Assembly (NCBI RefSeq): GCF_040659735.1
Contig: NZ_JBFANZ010000004.1
Span: 1 to 64,000, forward strand
Length of the DNA stretch: 64,000 bases
Source: Micromonospora_I sp040659735
GTDB lineage: Bacteria > Actinomycetota > Actinomycetes > Mycobacteriales > Micromonosporaceae
Reading direction: 5' to 3'
The notes beneath the pieces are model-generated. The model did not search any database. It saw only the letters and a list, made by a program, of their open reading frames with translations, and was not told where the DNA came from. Both the position numbers and the translations under genes were made by a program. This document shows, in pieces, positions 43,224-51,816 of the stretch (positions within the stretch are counted from its first letter, which is position 1; each line of letters opens with the position of its first letter).

Positions 43224-43823
43224 TCAGGTGGTCGCGTGGCCCTCGACGAGGGTGTTGATGCGGGCGTGCAGGTGCATGTCGTGCCAGCCGTCGGTGTGCA
43301 GGGCTTCCTGCCGCTTGGTGCCCTCTAGGGAAAAGTTGGCTTTGACTGCGACCCGGCAGGAGGCCGTGTTGCGGGTGGAGTGCGCCAGTTCGGCGCGGTG
43401 GATGCCGACGGTCTCAAACAGCCATGCGGTCACTGTCGTCAGCGCTCGCGAGGCGACCGCATGGCCACGGCCGGCGGGCAGCATCCAGTAGGAGAACTCC
43501 ACACCGCCCTCATCAAGACGGATTCGGCGCACGCTGATCTGCCCCACGACCGCCCCTCCGGCAGCGATGGCCCACCCGGCGCCAGTTTCGTCGGCCCAGC
43601 GCTGCGCCCAGTGAGCGATCCAGTCGCACGCCTCCTTGACGGTCATGGTCTTCGCGTGCCACTGCTGGATGGCCGGATCGCTGTAGGCGGCGACCACCGC
43701 AGTTGCGTCATAGCGAGCCCACGGACGCAGCAACAGCTCATCGGCGCATAAGGAGGGCTGCTCGTGGCGGGCGAGGCTTCCGGCGGGCAAGAAAGCACTG
43801 ACGAGGCTGGGCATGGATGCCAT
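43224..43823 (-). CDS. GNAT-family N-acetyltransferase (RimJ/RimL type)
   Basis: Encodes 199 residues or slightly fewer. The RimJ/RimL-like layout is clear: ADELLLRPWARYDATAVVAA, then the WAIAAGGAVVGQISVRRI strand pair, the acetyl-CoA loop MLPAGRGHAVASRALTTV and a late NTASCRVAVKANFSLEG. It would acetylate a protein N-terminus, amino sugar or small molecule. ATG at 43823 or 43814 may start it; neither has a good ribosome site, so a leaderless transcript is possible. Confidence 0.88.
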   Translation of the reverse strand: MASMPSLVSAFLPAGSLARHEQPSLCADELLLRPWARYDATAVVAAYSDPAIQQWHAKTMTVKEACDWIAHWAQRWADETGAGWAIAAGGAVVGQISVRRIRLDEGGVEFSYWMLPAGRGHAVASRALTTVTAWLFETVGIHRAELAHSTRNTASCRVAVKANFSLEGTKRQEALHTDGWHDMHLHARINTLVEGHATT

Positions 43824-44015
43824 TATCGCGAATCCGTCGAAAATCGACGCACCGCTTGCGCTTCTGGCGACTGAGCGCTCATCGGCAGATCCGGTCGTTC
43901 AGCGACCGGTGAGCCGGCGCCCTGATCGCGGCAGAGGAGGAGACCCTGCGACAACGACGCGCTCACTCGGGCCGTCTGGGTTTCTATGCGGATGAGTGGT
44001 TGCGATGATCTACGG

Positions 44016-44714
44016 ATGGAGTTCGTGCTCGATCCGCCGCACGGGATCGGCCCGCTGCGGCTTGGGCTGACTGCCGAAGAGGCGCGAGCGGCGCTCGGGA
44101 CGCTCGGGCCGCTGACGCCAACGGCCTTCGGTGAGCTGGCGCAGCACCTGCCAAGCGGGCTCGGCTTCAGTGTGGGTTTCGGAGTTGGGCCGACACGGGA
44201 CAGGGTCAACGCGATCGAGGTGTGGCGTCCACACGAGCGGGACGTGGTGCGGTTCCGCGACGTCGATGTCTTTGGGCTGCCCGCGCTGGAGGTCGTGGAG
44301 CGGCTGCGTTGCCACGTCGATCTCGCTCCGAACGAGGATGACGACGGTTTTACCGCGCGAGAGCTGTACCTGGCGCTGTGGCGGCCGTTCGCGGCGGACG
44401 ACGACCCGGGTGAGGAGCAGGGCCACTTCTTCCAATCGGTACTCCTCGCCCGGCCGGGCTACGACGACACGCCCGCCGAGGCAGCCGCACGGCTGGCCGC
44501 TGGCGGAGAATCGGTTACTGATCCGTCCGATCCATCCGTGCCTCGCATCGCGCCACCGCAACCCGCTGATCTCGGAACGTCCGGACGGCAACCGGGCCAG
44601 CTCGGCGTGACGCTGCGTAGCGCGCGGACCGCGGCAGAAGCCTGCGTCGCGCCCGTCTGCTGCCGTGCACAGCGGCCCGGCCGTGTGGGTCCCGGGCGTG
44701 TCGTCGGCGGTTAG
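44016..44714 (+). CDS. Hypothetical protein, possibly with an aberrant C-terminus
   Basis: ATG 44016 opens MEFVLDPPHGIGPLRLGLTA, a start known from small actinobacterial proteins of unknown function that begin ME(F/L)...PPHGIGPLRLGM. The body runs to LLARPGYDDTPAEAAARLAAG near residue 165. The last 65 or so residues (GGESVTDPSDPSVPRIAPPQ onward) look like out-of-frame translation, so an indel near 44510 may have extended the protein. No ribosome site stands out. It converges with the DUF4386 gene by a 4-bp overlap. Confidence 0.6.
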   Translation: MEFVLDPPHGIGPLRLGLTAEEARAALGTLGPLTPTAFGELAQHLPSGLGFSVGFGVGPTRDRVNAIEVWRPHERDVVRFRDVDVFGLPALEVVERLRCHVDLAPNEDDDGFTARELYLALWRPFAADDDPGEEQGHFFQSVLLARPGYDDTPAEAAARLAAGGESVTDPSDPSVPRIAPPQPADLGTSGRQPGQLGVTLRSARTAAEACVAPVCCRAQRPGRVGPGRVVGG

Positions 44715-45433
44715 ATGTTTTGCCCAGAGAGGCTGGGGGCGCGGCTGGCGGGCGGGGTGCTGGTAGCGCCCATGCCAGCTGTGATGGGTGAGGAATTGAA
44801 GCCCTTGACCACCAACCAGACGCCAAGGGACAGCTCCCATAGCGCGATCGGGATGGTCAGGAGCGCCGACGGCGCGGACGCCTGTTCCCAGAGGCCGAAC
44901 AACGTGGCGGCGGCGGAAGCGACGAGCAGGGGCGCTCCGATGAATCCGAGTAGGGGAAGAACCCGCGGCACCAGGCGCGACTGGTACAGCAGGGAGCCCA
45001 GCAACAGGGCGTTCACGGCCGGGAGAAAGCCTTGGCCGAGCAGGAAGGTCCAGTCACGCATGGCGACCAGCGCCTGGCCGGTGATCAACGCGTCTGCTCC
45101 GGCTCCGGCCTGCCGCAAGGTCACGACCGACATCAGGATCACGACGCCAGCAACGATGGTGGCAGCTTCCAGGACCCGTACGCCGACGAAGCCCAACGCG
45201 ACCGCTTCGTTCTGCCTCTTGACCACCGGATACAGCACGACCGCGGTGCCGATGCAGGCGAGGGCCACGATCATCTCCAGGACGCCGCCGACCATGACGG
45301 CAGTGTCCGGGCCGGGGCCGACGATGTAGTTCGGTTCGCGCACCGGAGCGTAGAGAGCCAGGGTCGGGATCGAGGAAAAGGTGAGCAGGTAGAGCCCGCC
45401 CGCGACGAGCGCTGTCTTCCTCAGCGAGGTCAT
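44711..45433 (-). CDS. DUF4386-type multi-pass membrane protein
   Basis: Encodes 240 residues with six or so transmembrane helices. The start LRKTALVAGGLYLLTFSSIP and the middle VVLYPVVKRQNEAVALGFVG with VRVLEAATIVAGVV are typical of DUF4386. Function is unknown. ATG 45433 has AAAGGAG 6 bases upstream; ATG 45463, overlapping the previous stop, is less likely. It follows an NmrA-like gene and is probably cotranscribed. Confidence 0.85.
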   Translation of the reverse strand: MTSLRKTALVAGGLYLLTFSSIPTLALYAPVREPNYIVGPGPDTAVMVGGVLEMIVALACIGTAVVLYPVVKRQNEAVALGFVGVRVLEAATIVAGVVILMSVVTLRQAGAGADALITGQALVAMRDWTFLLGQGFLPAVNALLLGSLLYQSRLVPRVLPLLGFIGAPLLVASAAATLFGLWEQASAPSALLTIPIALWELSLGVWLVVKGFNSSPITAGMGATSTPPASRAPSLSGQNI

Positions 45434-45459
45434 CGGAACTCCTTTCGGTTTTGCTGGGC

Positions 45460-46206
45460 TCATGTCGACCCGTCCCGAGTGGGGACGACATGCGCGAGCG
45501 CCGAGGGTGTTTGGCGGCCGACGATTGCCGGTGCCTCATGGACGAGCTCGTCGTCGGTGAGGGCTTCAACCATGAATAGGGCAAAGTCCACTCGGCGCGT
45601 GATGTTGCTCTTGAGAAGCGGGTCACCCGCATGTTTGCTCCACACGGGTAGGCCCTGACTGTCGCCCTCCTCCAGGTCACTGCCGCGCACAACGGTCCAC
45701 CGCGTGTCGCTGGCGAACACCCGCCGGCACGCTTCCACCTGGTCGTCGAGGTCGGCGAAGCGAGCGAGCTTCGCGAGTGGACCGGCGACCTTCACAATCG
45801 CCTTGAGCTTCCACGAGTACACGTCTTGGCCGTCGCGCGTGATGTGCCACCCGCACGAGAACACGAGGCGTGCCCCGGGACGTGCGTAATCGAGCACCGC
45901 CTGGGCTGTTCCCGCCGAGTAGTGGTGGACCCCTCGCGGAACCAACACCGTCAACACGCCGTCGCACCCGGCAACCGCGCGTCTGATGACGTCGCGGTCG
46001 TCTGTCGCTCCCGGAATGACTGTGATGCGGCCCTTGAACGCGTCGAGCTTGCCCACGCTTCCTTCCCGGCACACGCCGACGACTTCGTAGCCGCGGTCAA
46101 GCGCGTGTTGCACCATGTATTGCCCGAGTTTTCCGGAGGCCCCGACGACGCAGATCTTCTGCATGGCCCGGCGACTGGCGTCATTTCGGTCTTGTGCGGT
46201 TTCCAT
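45460..46206 (-). CDS. NAD(P)-binding NmrA/SDR-like protein
   Basis: Encodes 248 residues (or 234 from ATG 46164). The Rossmann motif KICVVGASGKLGQYMVQHAL begins the domain. Later parts, VIPGATDDRDVIRRAVAGCD and WTVVRGSDLEEGD, match atypical short-chain dehydrogenases of the NmrA/NAD(P)-epimerase type, without the YxxxK catalytic pair. It is probably a redox sensor or a reductase of unknown substrate. Neither start has a clear ribosome site. Confidence 0.83.
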   Translation of the reverse strand: METAQDRNDASRRAMQKICVVGASGKLGQYMVQHALDRGYEVVGVCREGSVGKLDAFKGRITVIPGATDDRDVIRRAVAGCDGVLTVLVPRGVHHYSAGTAQAVLDYARPGARLVFSCGWHITRDGQDVYSWKLKAIVKVAGPLAKLARFADLDDQVEACRRVFASDTRWTVVRGSDLEEGDSQGLPVWSKHAGDPLLKSNITRRVDFALFMVEALTDDELVHEAPAIVGRQTPSALAHVVPTRDGST

Positions 46207-46784
46207 GACTTCTCTTCTCGCGTCTGAGGTTGCGGCCAGATGACTCAGGACCGCAATTGCGCGACCAGGCCGAACGGACGCCGTGCTCAGTTCCTTGCAC
46301 CGGTCGAGGCGCGGCCTGTCCCAGACGGCGTGGGTGTCCTCGGTGCAAAGTGGACTCGGCAGCGCGGTTCGGGCGACGATCACGGCCGGGCTCAGCCGTC
46401 GCGAGCAGAGCGTGACCGTGTGCATCCAGAGGCGGGCATCGCGCTACAGCGCAAAATGCCGTCAAACGGAACCCGACCACGACGCAGGTGAGCAGGGTCG
46501 CGGCCCGACTGATTGACAACTTCTGCGTACGGCGGTCAGCTCGGTCATGGTGGCCCCGGTTTGATTGCATTCGCGCGACGTCGGAGACTGTCAGACACCG
46601 GGACCACAGTGACATCTGGACGCTACGCGCTAAACGGTCCAACCTCAATGGCCAGGCGTTTGGCGCGAATTGAGCCCGTCGGGAAATGACCTGAATCTGG
46701 CGTAGTCGGGACCGGACTCGGCTGGACCAGCCCTTACGGAACCCTGAAACGGATCTCCTACTGGAGTACCAGGGCGGCTGGTCT
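46207..46784. other. Intergenic stretch without a recognised gene
   Basis: I see no convincing coding frame in these 578 bases. The composition is less GC-rich than the surroundings, and a TTGACA at 46513-46518 lacks a matching -10. The final 100 bases before the XRE gene stop hold no clear hairpin. It may be decayed sequence or the long leader of the NmrA-like gene. Confidence 0.5.
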
Positions 46785-47051
46785 CTAGGACGCCTGACGG
46801 ATGGGCATGTCGGCCAGCCAGACGTCGGCCAGCTCGCTGAGGGGGACGTCGAGGGCCTGGCTGAGGCAGACCACAGTGCCGAACGCCGGTGCGGGAAGGC
46901 GGCCCGCCTCGATCTTGCGCAGCGTCTCGGGGGAGATGCCGGCTGCCAGGGCCACCTCGACGAGGCTACGGCCGGCGCGCGCCGCCCGGAGGGCGGCTCC
47001 GAGGCGCTGGCCCGCTGCGATCTGTTCGGCGGTGAGTGGTTGGCGAACCAT
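46785..47051 (-). CDS. Small XRE-family HTH regulator
   Basis: Encodes 88 residues, essentially one helix-turn-helix (about 12-65: LGAALRAARAGRSLVEVALA, then AGISPETLRKIEAGRLP). It is divergent from a methionine aminopeptidase gene, with 76 bp between the starts, which hold a palindrome overlapping a -10-like box. Such XRE-MetAP pairs recur in actinobacteria and the regulator probably represses its neighbour and itself. Confidence 0.9.
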   Translation of the reverse strand: MVRQPLTAEQIAAGQRLGAALRAARAGRSLVEVALAAGISPETLRKIEAGRLPAPAFGTVVCLSQALDVPLSELADVWLADMPIRQAS

Positions 47052-47091
47052 GCGAGCAGGATATCCCTCCGGAGCATCCCCGACCGGACGT

Positions 47092-47105
47092 GGTATAAAA
47101 ATACC
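47092..47105. promoter_or_regulatory. Palindromic operator overlapping a TATA-like -10 box
   Basis: GGTATAAAAATACC is a perfect inverted repeat (GGTAT-AAAA-ATACC) in the short divergent spacer of the XRE and methionine aminopeptidase genes. TATAAA inside it can serve as a -10 box in either direction. It is 22 bp upstream of the GTG start at 47128 and 40 bp from the XRE start, the right place for an XRE repressor site. Confidence 0.65.
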
Positions 47106-47127
47106 GCATCCGGAAAGGGAGGCTGTC

Positions 47128-47946
47128 GTGATCGAGCTCAAGTCCGCCGAGGAGATCGGCCGGATGGCGGTGACCGGCCAGTTCGTCGGCGAGCTGCTCG
47201 CCGAGCTGAGCGGTGTCGCCGCAGTCGGCGTCAACCTGATGGACCTCGAACACCACGCCCGCCGCCGGATCTCCGAACGCGGCGCCGAATCCTGCTACTG
47301 GGACTACGCCCCTTCGTTCGGCCGCGGCCCGTTCCGCAACGTGCTGTGCCTGTCGGTCAACGACGCTGTGCTGCACGGCCTGCCGCACGACTATGTTTTG
47401 CGGGACGGTGACCTGCTCAGCATCGACATGGCGGCCGGCATTGACGGCTGGGTGGCCGACTCCGCGCTCTCCGTCATCGTCGGCGCCCCCGACCCGGCCG
47501 ACCTGAAGCTGATCGAGGCCACCGAGGTCGCACTGGAGGCCGGCATCACCGCCGCCCAGCCCGGCGGCCGCCTCGGCGACATCTCCGCCGCGATAGGCGA
47601 GGTCGCCCACTCCTACGGCTACGGCGTCAACGCCGAGTTCGGCGGCCACGGCATCGGCCGCACCATGCACGAGGCCCCGCACGTCTCCAACAACGGCCGC
47701 GCCGGCCGCGGCATGAAACTCGAGCCCGGCCTCACCATCGCCATCGAGCCCTGGTTCTGCCGCTCCACCGACAAAATCACGTTCGACAACGACGGCTGGA
47801 CGATCCGCTCCGCCGACGGCTCCCGCACCGCCCACTCCGAACACACGGTCGCCATCACGGCTTCCGGCCCCCAGGTCCTGACCCGCCGCCCCACTCACGG
47901 CGCCACCTCGGCTGACCCCACCAAAAAGCCCGCCACAGCCTCCTGA
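47128..47946 (+). CDS. map: Methionine aminopeptidase, type I
   Basis: Encodes 272 residues. All expected ligands can be seen: His in VLHGLP, the two Asp in SIDMAAGIDGWVADSAL, His in GGHGIGRTMHEAPHV, Glu in IAIEPWF and Glu in AHSEHTVAIT. It removes the initiator Met from nascent proteins. GTG 47128 has AAAGGGAGG 5 bases upstream. The chromosome probably has another copy in a ribosomal cluster, since this one is next to a private XRE regulator and has a 25-residue Thr/Pro/Lys-rich tail. Confidence 0.93.
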   Translation: MIELKSAEEIGRMAVTGQFVGELLAELSGVAAVGVNLMDLEHHARRRISERGAESCYWDYAPSFGRGPFRNVLCLSVNDAVLHGLPHDYVLRDGDLLSIDMAAGIDGWVADSALSVIVGAPDPADLKLIEATEVALEAGITAAQPGGRLGDISAAIGEVAHSYGYGVNAEFGGHGIGRTMHEAPHVSNNGRAGRGMKLEPGLTIAIEPWFCRSTDKITFDNDGWTIRSADGSRTAHSEHTVAITASGPQVLTRRPTHGATSADPTKKPATAS

Positions 47947-48087
47947 CCCACTGCCCGCCTCGGAGCGTGACTCAGAGCGTTCCGGGGATGGGTCCTGCCG
48001 CAGCTTCCTGAGCAAGTCCCAGCCACACGACTCAGCCCACCGCTCAGGCATGCGTGCCGTCCGGCTGGCCCCTTCGGCGGCCAACCG

Positions 48088-48735
48088 TTGCGGCAAATCG
48101 TCGCACTGCCATTGGACAAGACGTGGCCGCTGCCGAGATGGGCGCGCGATCTGACCGGCCCGAATGGTGAGGGCCGCGGTGACGTGCTGCGCCTGGCCTC
48201 CTACACGGGCGTGCGATGGGAGGAGATTGCGGCGCTGCTGTCGGAGCCGCTCAAGCCCGACGACCTGACCATCTGGGTGTTGCGCACCGCAACCGGGTCC
48301 GGCGGCCGGCGTGAGGTGTGCGACGAGACGAAGACCGAAGCGGCCACGTTCCCCATCTTCATCACCGAGCAGGCGATGCCGGTCATCCGCCGGCTGGAGG
48401 CCATCCGCCGGCGGGCCTAGGAGCTGGAAGCCGCCCGCGAGGAGCGCCGGCAGGCGCGCGGCAGCAAGCGCCCGCCGAGCCTGCCCCCCGAAGAGCGCTG
48501 GACGCTGCTGCTGTCCGGCGAGCGGGGCGGGTACATGAGCGACGGGCAGTGGCGAAAGCGCCTCGACGTGGCCCGCAAGGCAAGCGGCGTGGACCTGACG
48601 GTGCACGAATGCCGGCACGTGAGCGCGCTTCCCCACATAGCAAAAAGCCCCAGGCCTGTTGACCTGGGGTTCTGCTGGTCCGCAGCTCGCTGTCCCGTCG
48701 GGCACGCAACGGGCACGCACCCGCAGGGGATTTGA
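48088..48735 (+). pseudogene. Tyrosine recombinase (integrase) relic A
   Basis: The central part of an integrase is readable: RLASYTGVRWEEIAALLSEP with the first catalytic Arg, then an in-frame TAG (48418-48420). In the same frame ELEAAREERRQARG, GGYMSDGQWRKRLDVARKAS and VHECRHV (the H-x-x-R box) follow. It then runs out without the second His or the Tyr nucleophile. Both ends are lost, so it cannot act. A hairpin (48648-48669) and a tRNA-like T-arm follow, as usual where an integrase abuts its attachment site. Confidence 0.82.
48648..48669 (+). terminator. Hairpin after integrase relic A
   Basis: CCCCAGG (48648-48654) pairs with CCTGGGG (48663-48669) around an 8-base loop, followed by TTCT. 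It probably terminated the integrase or gave the transcript a stable end. Confidence 0.55.
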
Positions 48736-48765
48736 ACCCCTTACACCTTCGGCCTTGATAGATCA
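48720..48765 (-). other. tRNA-like T-arm remnant, possible old attachment site
   Basis: On the minus strand, AGGGG-TTCAAAT-CCCCT is a perfect T-stem and 7-base loop followed by a possible acceptor strand GCGGGTG, next to integrase relic A. Upstream the variable region GTGTA and GAAG are tRNA-like but no good anticodon arm forms. It is probably the 3' piece left by integration into a tRNA gene. Which tRNA is unclear. Confidence 0.45.
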
Positions 48766-48971
48766 CCTCCTATCGCATGGATCGCCGGCCTGACCTGCAC
48801 AACCGTCGTCAACACCTCTCGACGTTTGACACGGCTTGTCGGCCCCAGTTGTGCCAGATCTGTGCCCGATGATCTTCGGCGGTAGCGCGACCCCGGTCCT
48901 ACTGGGCAGGCTTTAATCCAAAAGAGGGTTAGGGCGTAACCGCACCTGCCTCGAAGCCAGGCGGAGACTCC

Positions 48972-49280
48972 TCAAGGCTGGTCGGTTGTAGTGCCTCGCT
49001 GTCGAGTGGCCCTTAGCTGTAGACGATAAGTGCGAAGGGTTACCCAAGCGAGCAAGCCGAGGCCGACGATGGCCAGCGGTCCGAACCAACCGCCGAGACC
49101 GCCCAGGGCAAGAAACCCAAACGCCACACCAATGCCGACACAAAACCATCCATACTGCGCGACGGATTGGAAATGACGTAGTTCTCGTTGTGGAGCTCGA
49201 CCGGTAACGAGCACGACCACGCCCCACGTGGTAGCCAGCACAGCCATGATGCTGCAACCCCACGAACCTAACGTGTCCAT
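48972..49280 (-). CDS. Small membrane protein of unknown function
   Basis: Encodes 102 residues with three hydrophobic segments (SIMAVLATTWGVVVLVTG, YGWFCVGIGVAFGFLALGG and WFGPLAIVGLGLLAWVTL) and a basic C-terminus. ATG 49280 has GGGAG 5 bases upstream. I recognise no family. It lies between integrase relic A and the first IS element. Confidence 0.65.
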   Translation of the reverse strand: MDTLGSWGCSIMAVLATTWGVVVLVTGRAPQRELRHFQSVAQYGWFCVGIGVAFGFLALGGLGGWFGPLAIVGLGLLAWVTLRTYRLQLRATRQRGTTTDQP

Positions 49281-49419
49281 GACGTCTCCCAAGCCCCGAG
49301 AGTAGGCGAGCACGCAACTCTACGGGTAGACCGACGACTAGCCCAGGGCCTCGCAACGCCAACCCTGCTGCGCCCTAGCCATCCCGTCGGCCTTCGTCCG
49401 CACACCGTGGAGTGGGTGA

Positions 49420-49477
49420 GGCCTGTCCGGTCAAGGTGGAGCACCCCACCGTCTGAACGACCTTGACCGGACAGGCC
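49420..49477. repeat. Perfect 17-bp inverted repeat beside the first IS element
   Basis: Arms 49420-49436 and 49461-49477 are perfect complements (GGCCTGTCCGGTCAAGG) around a 24-base centre that can itself fold (GTGG/CCAC). It is too long for a plain terminator here and has no gene ending close by. It may be a miniature element, a relic of another IS end, or the insertion target of the IS that starts 13 bp later. Confidence 0.6.
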
Positions 49478-49548
49478 CCACCTGCTCGGTGGGCTTCCCC
49501 CGGAGGTGTGGACACCCTGAGAACTGGATCTTGAGTCCAGAGGAAGGG

Positions 49549-49816
49549 GTGTCCCCGTTGGGGCGTCCATCGAAGTACACGCAAGAGTTCCGGCGCGACG
49601 CTGTTGACCTGGTGCGCTCGTCCGGGCGGCCGATCAACGAGGTCACGCGCGAGTTGGGTATCGGGTTCGGTCCTGGTGGCGGCTGGTGGCGGGTTGTCGG
49701 TGGCGGACAAGGACGCCGAGATCGCCCGACTGCGTCGGCAGGTCGCCGAGTTGCAGGGCGAGAAGGAGATGCTGCTCGAGGCAGCCGCCTATTTCGCCAA
49801 GGAGATGGATCGGTGA
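49549..49816 (+). pseudogene. IS3-type OrfA (HTH/coiled coil), damaged
   Basis: It begins LGRPSKYTQEFRRDAVDLVR and NEVTRELGIG, the HTH of IS3 OrfA. The sequence then becomes an unrelated Gly/Trp/Val-rich stretch and resumes in another frame as VADKDAEIARLRRQVAELQG and LLEAAAYFAKEMDR, the leucine-zipper region. The part between (helix 3 and linker) is deleted. The end overlaps orfB as GTGA. Confidence 0.82.
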
Positions 49817-50712
49817 CCAGCCGCTTTCGGTTCATCTCCGCCCACCGCGCCGCCTACGGCGTCAAGCGGCTGTGCCGGCTGTTGGCGGTGTCCCGCTCGG
49901 GGTTCTACCGGTGATCGCCGCCGAGCCGACCCGGGTGGCGCGGGCCGCCGCCGAGGATGTCCTGGCCGCGCAGATCACGGCGGTGCACGCCGCGTCGGGC
50001 GGCACCTACGGCTCGCCGCGGGTCACCGCCGAGCTGCGTGATCAAGGTGTGCGGGTCAACCGTAAGCGGGTGGAGCGGATCATGCGCCAGCGTGCCGTCG
50101 TGGGTCGCCACCTACGCCGGGGCAAGCGCACCACGATCCCGGACCCGGCGGCGCCGGCGGTGGCGGATCTGCTCGGACGCGACTTCACCGCGACCGCACC
50201 CGACCAGCGCTGGTGCGGCGACATCACCTACCTGCGGGTCGGTGACCGGTTCCTCTACCTGGCCACCGTCATCGACATCGCCACCCGCCGGCTGATCGGC
50301 TGGTCACTGAACACCCACATGCGTACCGACCTCGTCATCAACGCGCTCGACGCGGCCGTCGCCGCCCGCGGTGGCCGGGTCCACGGCGTGATCTTCCACA
50401 GCGACCGCGGCGCCCAGTACGGCAGCGCCGGTTTCACCGACGCCTGCCACCGCCACGGCGTACGCCGCTCCAGGGGCCGCATCGGCTCATCGTTCGACAA
50501 CGCACTCGCGGAGGCGTTCTTCGCCACCCTCAAAACGCGAACTCGCCGTCGACCATCGACGCTGGAACAGCGAGGCCGATGCCCGGCGCGACATCTTCCG
50601 CTGGATCGCCTTCTACAACCACCGCCCTCGCCACTCCGCCCTCGGCTACCGCAGCCCCGCCGAGTACGAACGAACCCTCGACCCCACTACGCTGCTACCG
50701 ATCGCGGCATAA
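49813..50712 (+). pseudogene. IS3-type OrfB DDE transposase, two frameshifts
   Basis: VTSRFRFISAHRAAYGVKRL starts the transposase. After SRSGFYR an indel at about 49913 shifts the frame to AAEPTRVARAAAEDVLAAQI. The DDE core is present: Asp in QRWCGDITYLRVGD, Asp in HSDRGAQYGS, Glu in SFDNALAEAFFATLK. One extra A near 50535 then shifts the frame away from ELAVDHRRWN, IFRWIAFYN and HSALGYRSPAEYERT, which finish at TAA 50710-50712. Not translatable as one protein. Confidence 0.88.
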
Positions 50713-50838
50713 CCCGGTCTCCACACCCCCGGGGGAAGCCCAGCTCTGCCATCCACACAGCGTGAACGTCGACACGCCGCCCGGCCGACAAGCCGAACAG
50801 CATGTCAACCAACACCGTGAACGTTTGTGGTCAGGGCA

Positions 50839-51816
50839 CTAGATCATACGGCGCCGTACCCGCCACACCACCACACCGATCAGGACCGCCGCGACGGCGA
50901 TGAACAGGGCCGCCTCGATGAGCTGGAACGTCCAGAACCGGTCGGCCGGGTGGTAGACCCCGAACTGCTGGATGCCCCGCGCGTGCAGGAACTGGTTGAG
51001 GTTGGTGCCGGCCCGGTTGGCGGCGCCCTCCAGCTCGTAGTACTCGGTCCAGCTCAGCCTGCGCCCGGTGGCGTCTGCGTAGCCGTGTTCGATCATCCAG
51101 TCAGCGAAGCTGGGCACGGACCGGTGCCCCGCCTGGTCCTTCGAGCCGCCGACGGGGACCGGCTCCATGGTGGTGAGCGGCGTGGCGTACGCGGGACGGG
51201 CCAACAGCGCCACCGGCATCCGGGCGGCGAGGAACGCCCCGAACGCGACGCCGAACGCGGGCAGGCTGCGCCGCAGGATCGCCCCCGCGGCGGTGGCGAC
51301 GCCGAACGCGAACAGCGCGTACGCCACCGGAACAAGTCCCTCCAGGTCGAAGGCGTCGTACTGGAACCGCCCTTCCCACGCGTCGAATGGCTGACGGAAC
51401 CAGGTGAGCACCGCGGTGAACATCCCGGTGAGCGTGACGGCGACGCCGGCCAGTACCGCGAGCTTGGCCGCCAGCCAGCGCATCCGCGGCACGGCCTGCG
51501 TCCAGGCGAGCTGCCAGGTGCCGTCCTCCAGTTCGCGCGCGAGCAGCGGCGCACCGAGGAACGCACCGATGACGACGGGGACCAGATAGAAGCCCGCCAG
51601 GAGGTTCTCGACGTACCCGTGCTCCTCGTCGAGCCGGCGGAAGGAGGCCGCGCAGGCCTCGTTGATACCGGCCTCTCCCGCACACCGGGCGGGCCCGCCG
51701 GGGAACAGGTCGTGGGCCTGCGTCCCGAGCACGAGCAGGGCAATGCCGAACATGCCGACAAGCAAACCCAGGACGCAGACCTCGGTCCGGTGCTGGCGCC
51801 AGATCAACCACGTCAT
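50839..51816 (-). CDS. ABC transporter permease (integral membrane subunit)
   Basis: Encodes 325 residues with six or so transmembrane helices in the layout of ABC-2-like permeases: MTWLIWRQHRTEVCVLGLL first, an outer loop of about 45 residues, AGFYLVPVVIGAFLGAPLLA, and a large outer domain before the last helix (AALFIAVAAVLIGVVVW). ATG 51816 overlaps the ATPase stop by 4 bp. It should export an unknown substrate, perhaps a drug or peptide, with the ATPase and under the GntR regulator encoded upstream. Confidence 0.88.
   Translation of the reverse strand: MTWLIWRQHRTEVCVLGLLVGMFGIALLVLGTQAHDLFPGGPARCAGEAGINEACAASFRRLDEEHGYVENLLAGFYLVPVVIGAFLGAPLLARELEDGTWQLAWTQAVPRMRWLAAKLAVLAGVAVTLTGMFTAVLTWFRQPFDAWEGRFQYDAFDLEGLVPVAYALFAFGVATAAGAILRRSLPAFGVAFGAFLAARMPVALLARPAYATPLTTMEPVPVGGSKDQAGHRSVPSFADWMIEHGYADATGRRLSWTEYYELEGAANRAGTNLNQFLHARGIQQFGVYHPADRFWTFQLIEAALFIAVAAVLIGVVVWRVRRRMI

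Larger units (their letters stand above)
49490..50742. mobile_element. IS3-family insertion sequence, frameshifted copy
   Basis: A 1253-bp element bounded by inverted repeats: left TGGGCTTCCCCCGGAGGTGT from 49490, right the complement of TGGGCTTCCCCCGGGGGTGT ending 50742. It holds two IS3-type frames (orfA and orfB with a GTGA overlap) with several indels. No obvious 3-4 bp target duplication is present, so the site may have been rearranged afterwards. Length and organisation fit IS3 elements. Confidence 0.88.

Noticed and set aside
40948..43491. Rightward frame of about 847 codons
   Set aside because: Antisense to the DUF1023 and WXG100-like genes; no protein-like features.
48720..48765. 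Complete tRNA gene
   Set aside because: Only the T-arm and a possible acceptor strand fit; no anticodon or D-arm can be built.
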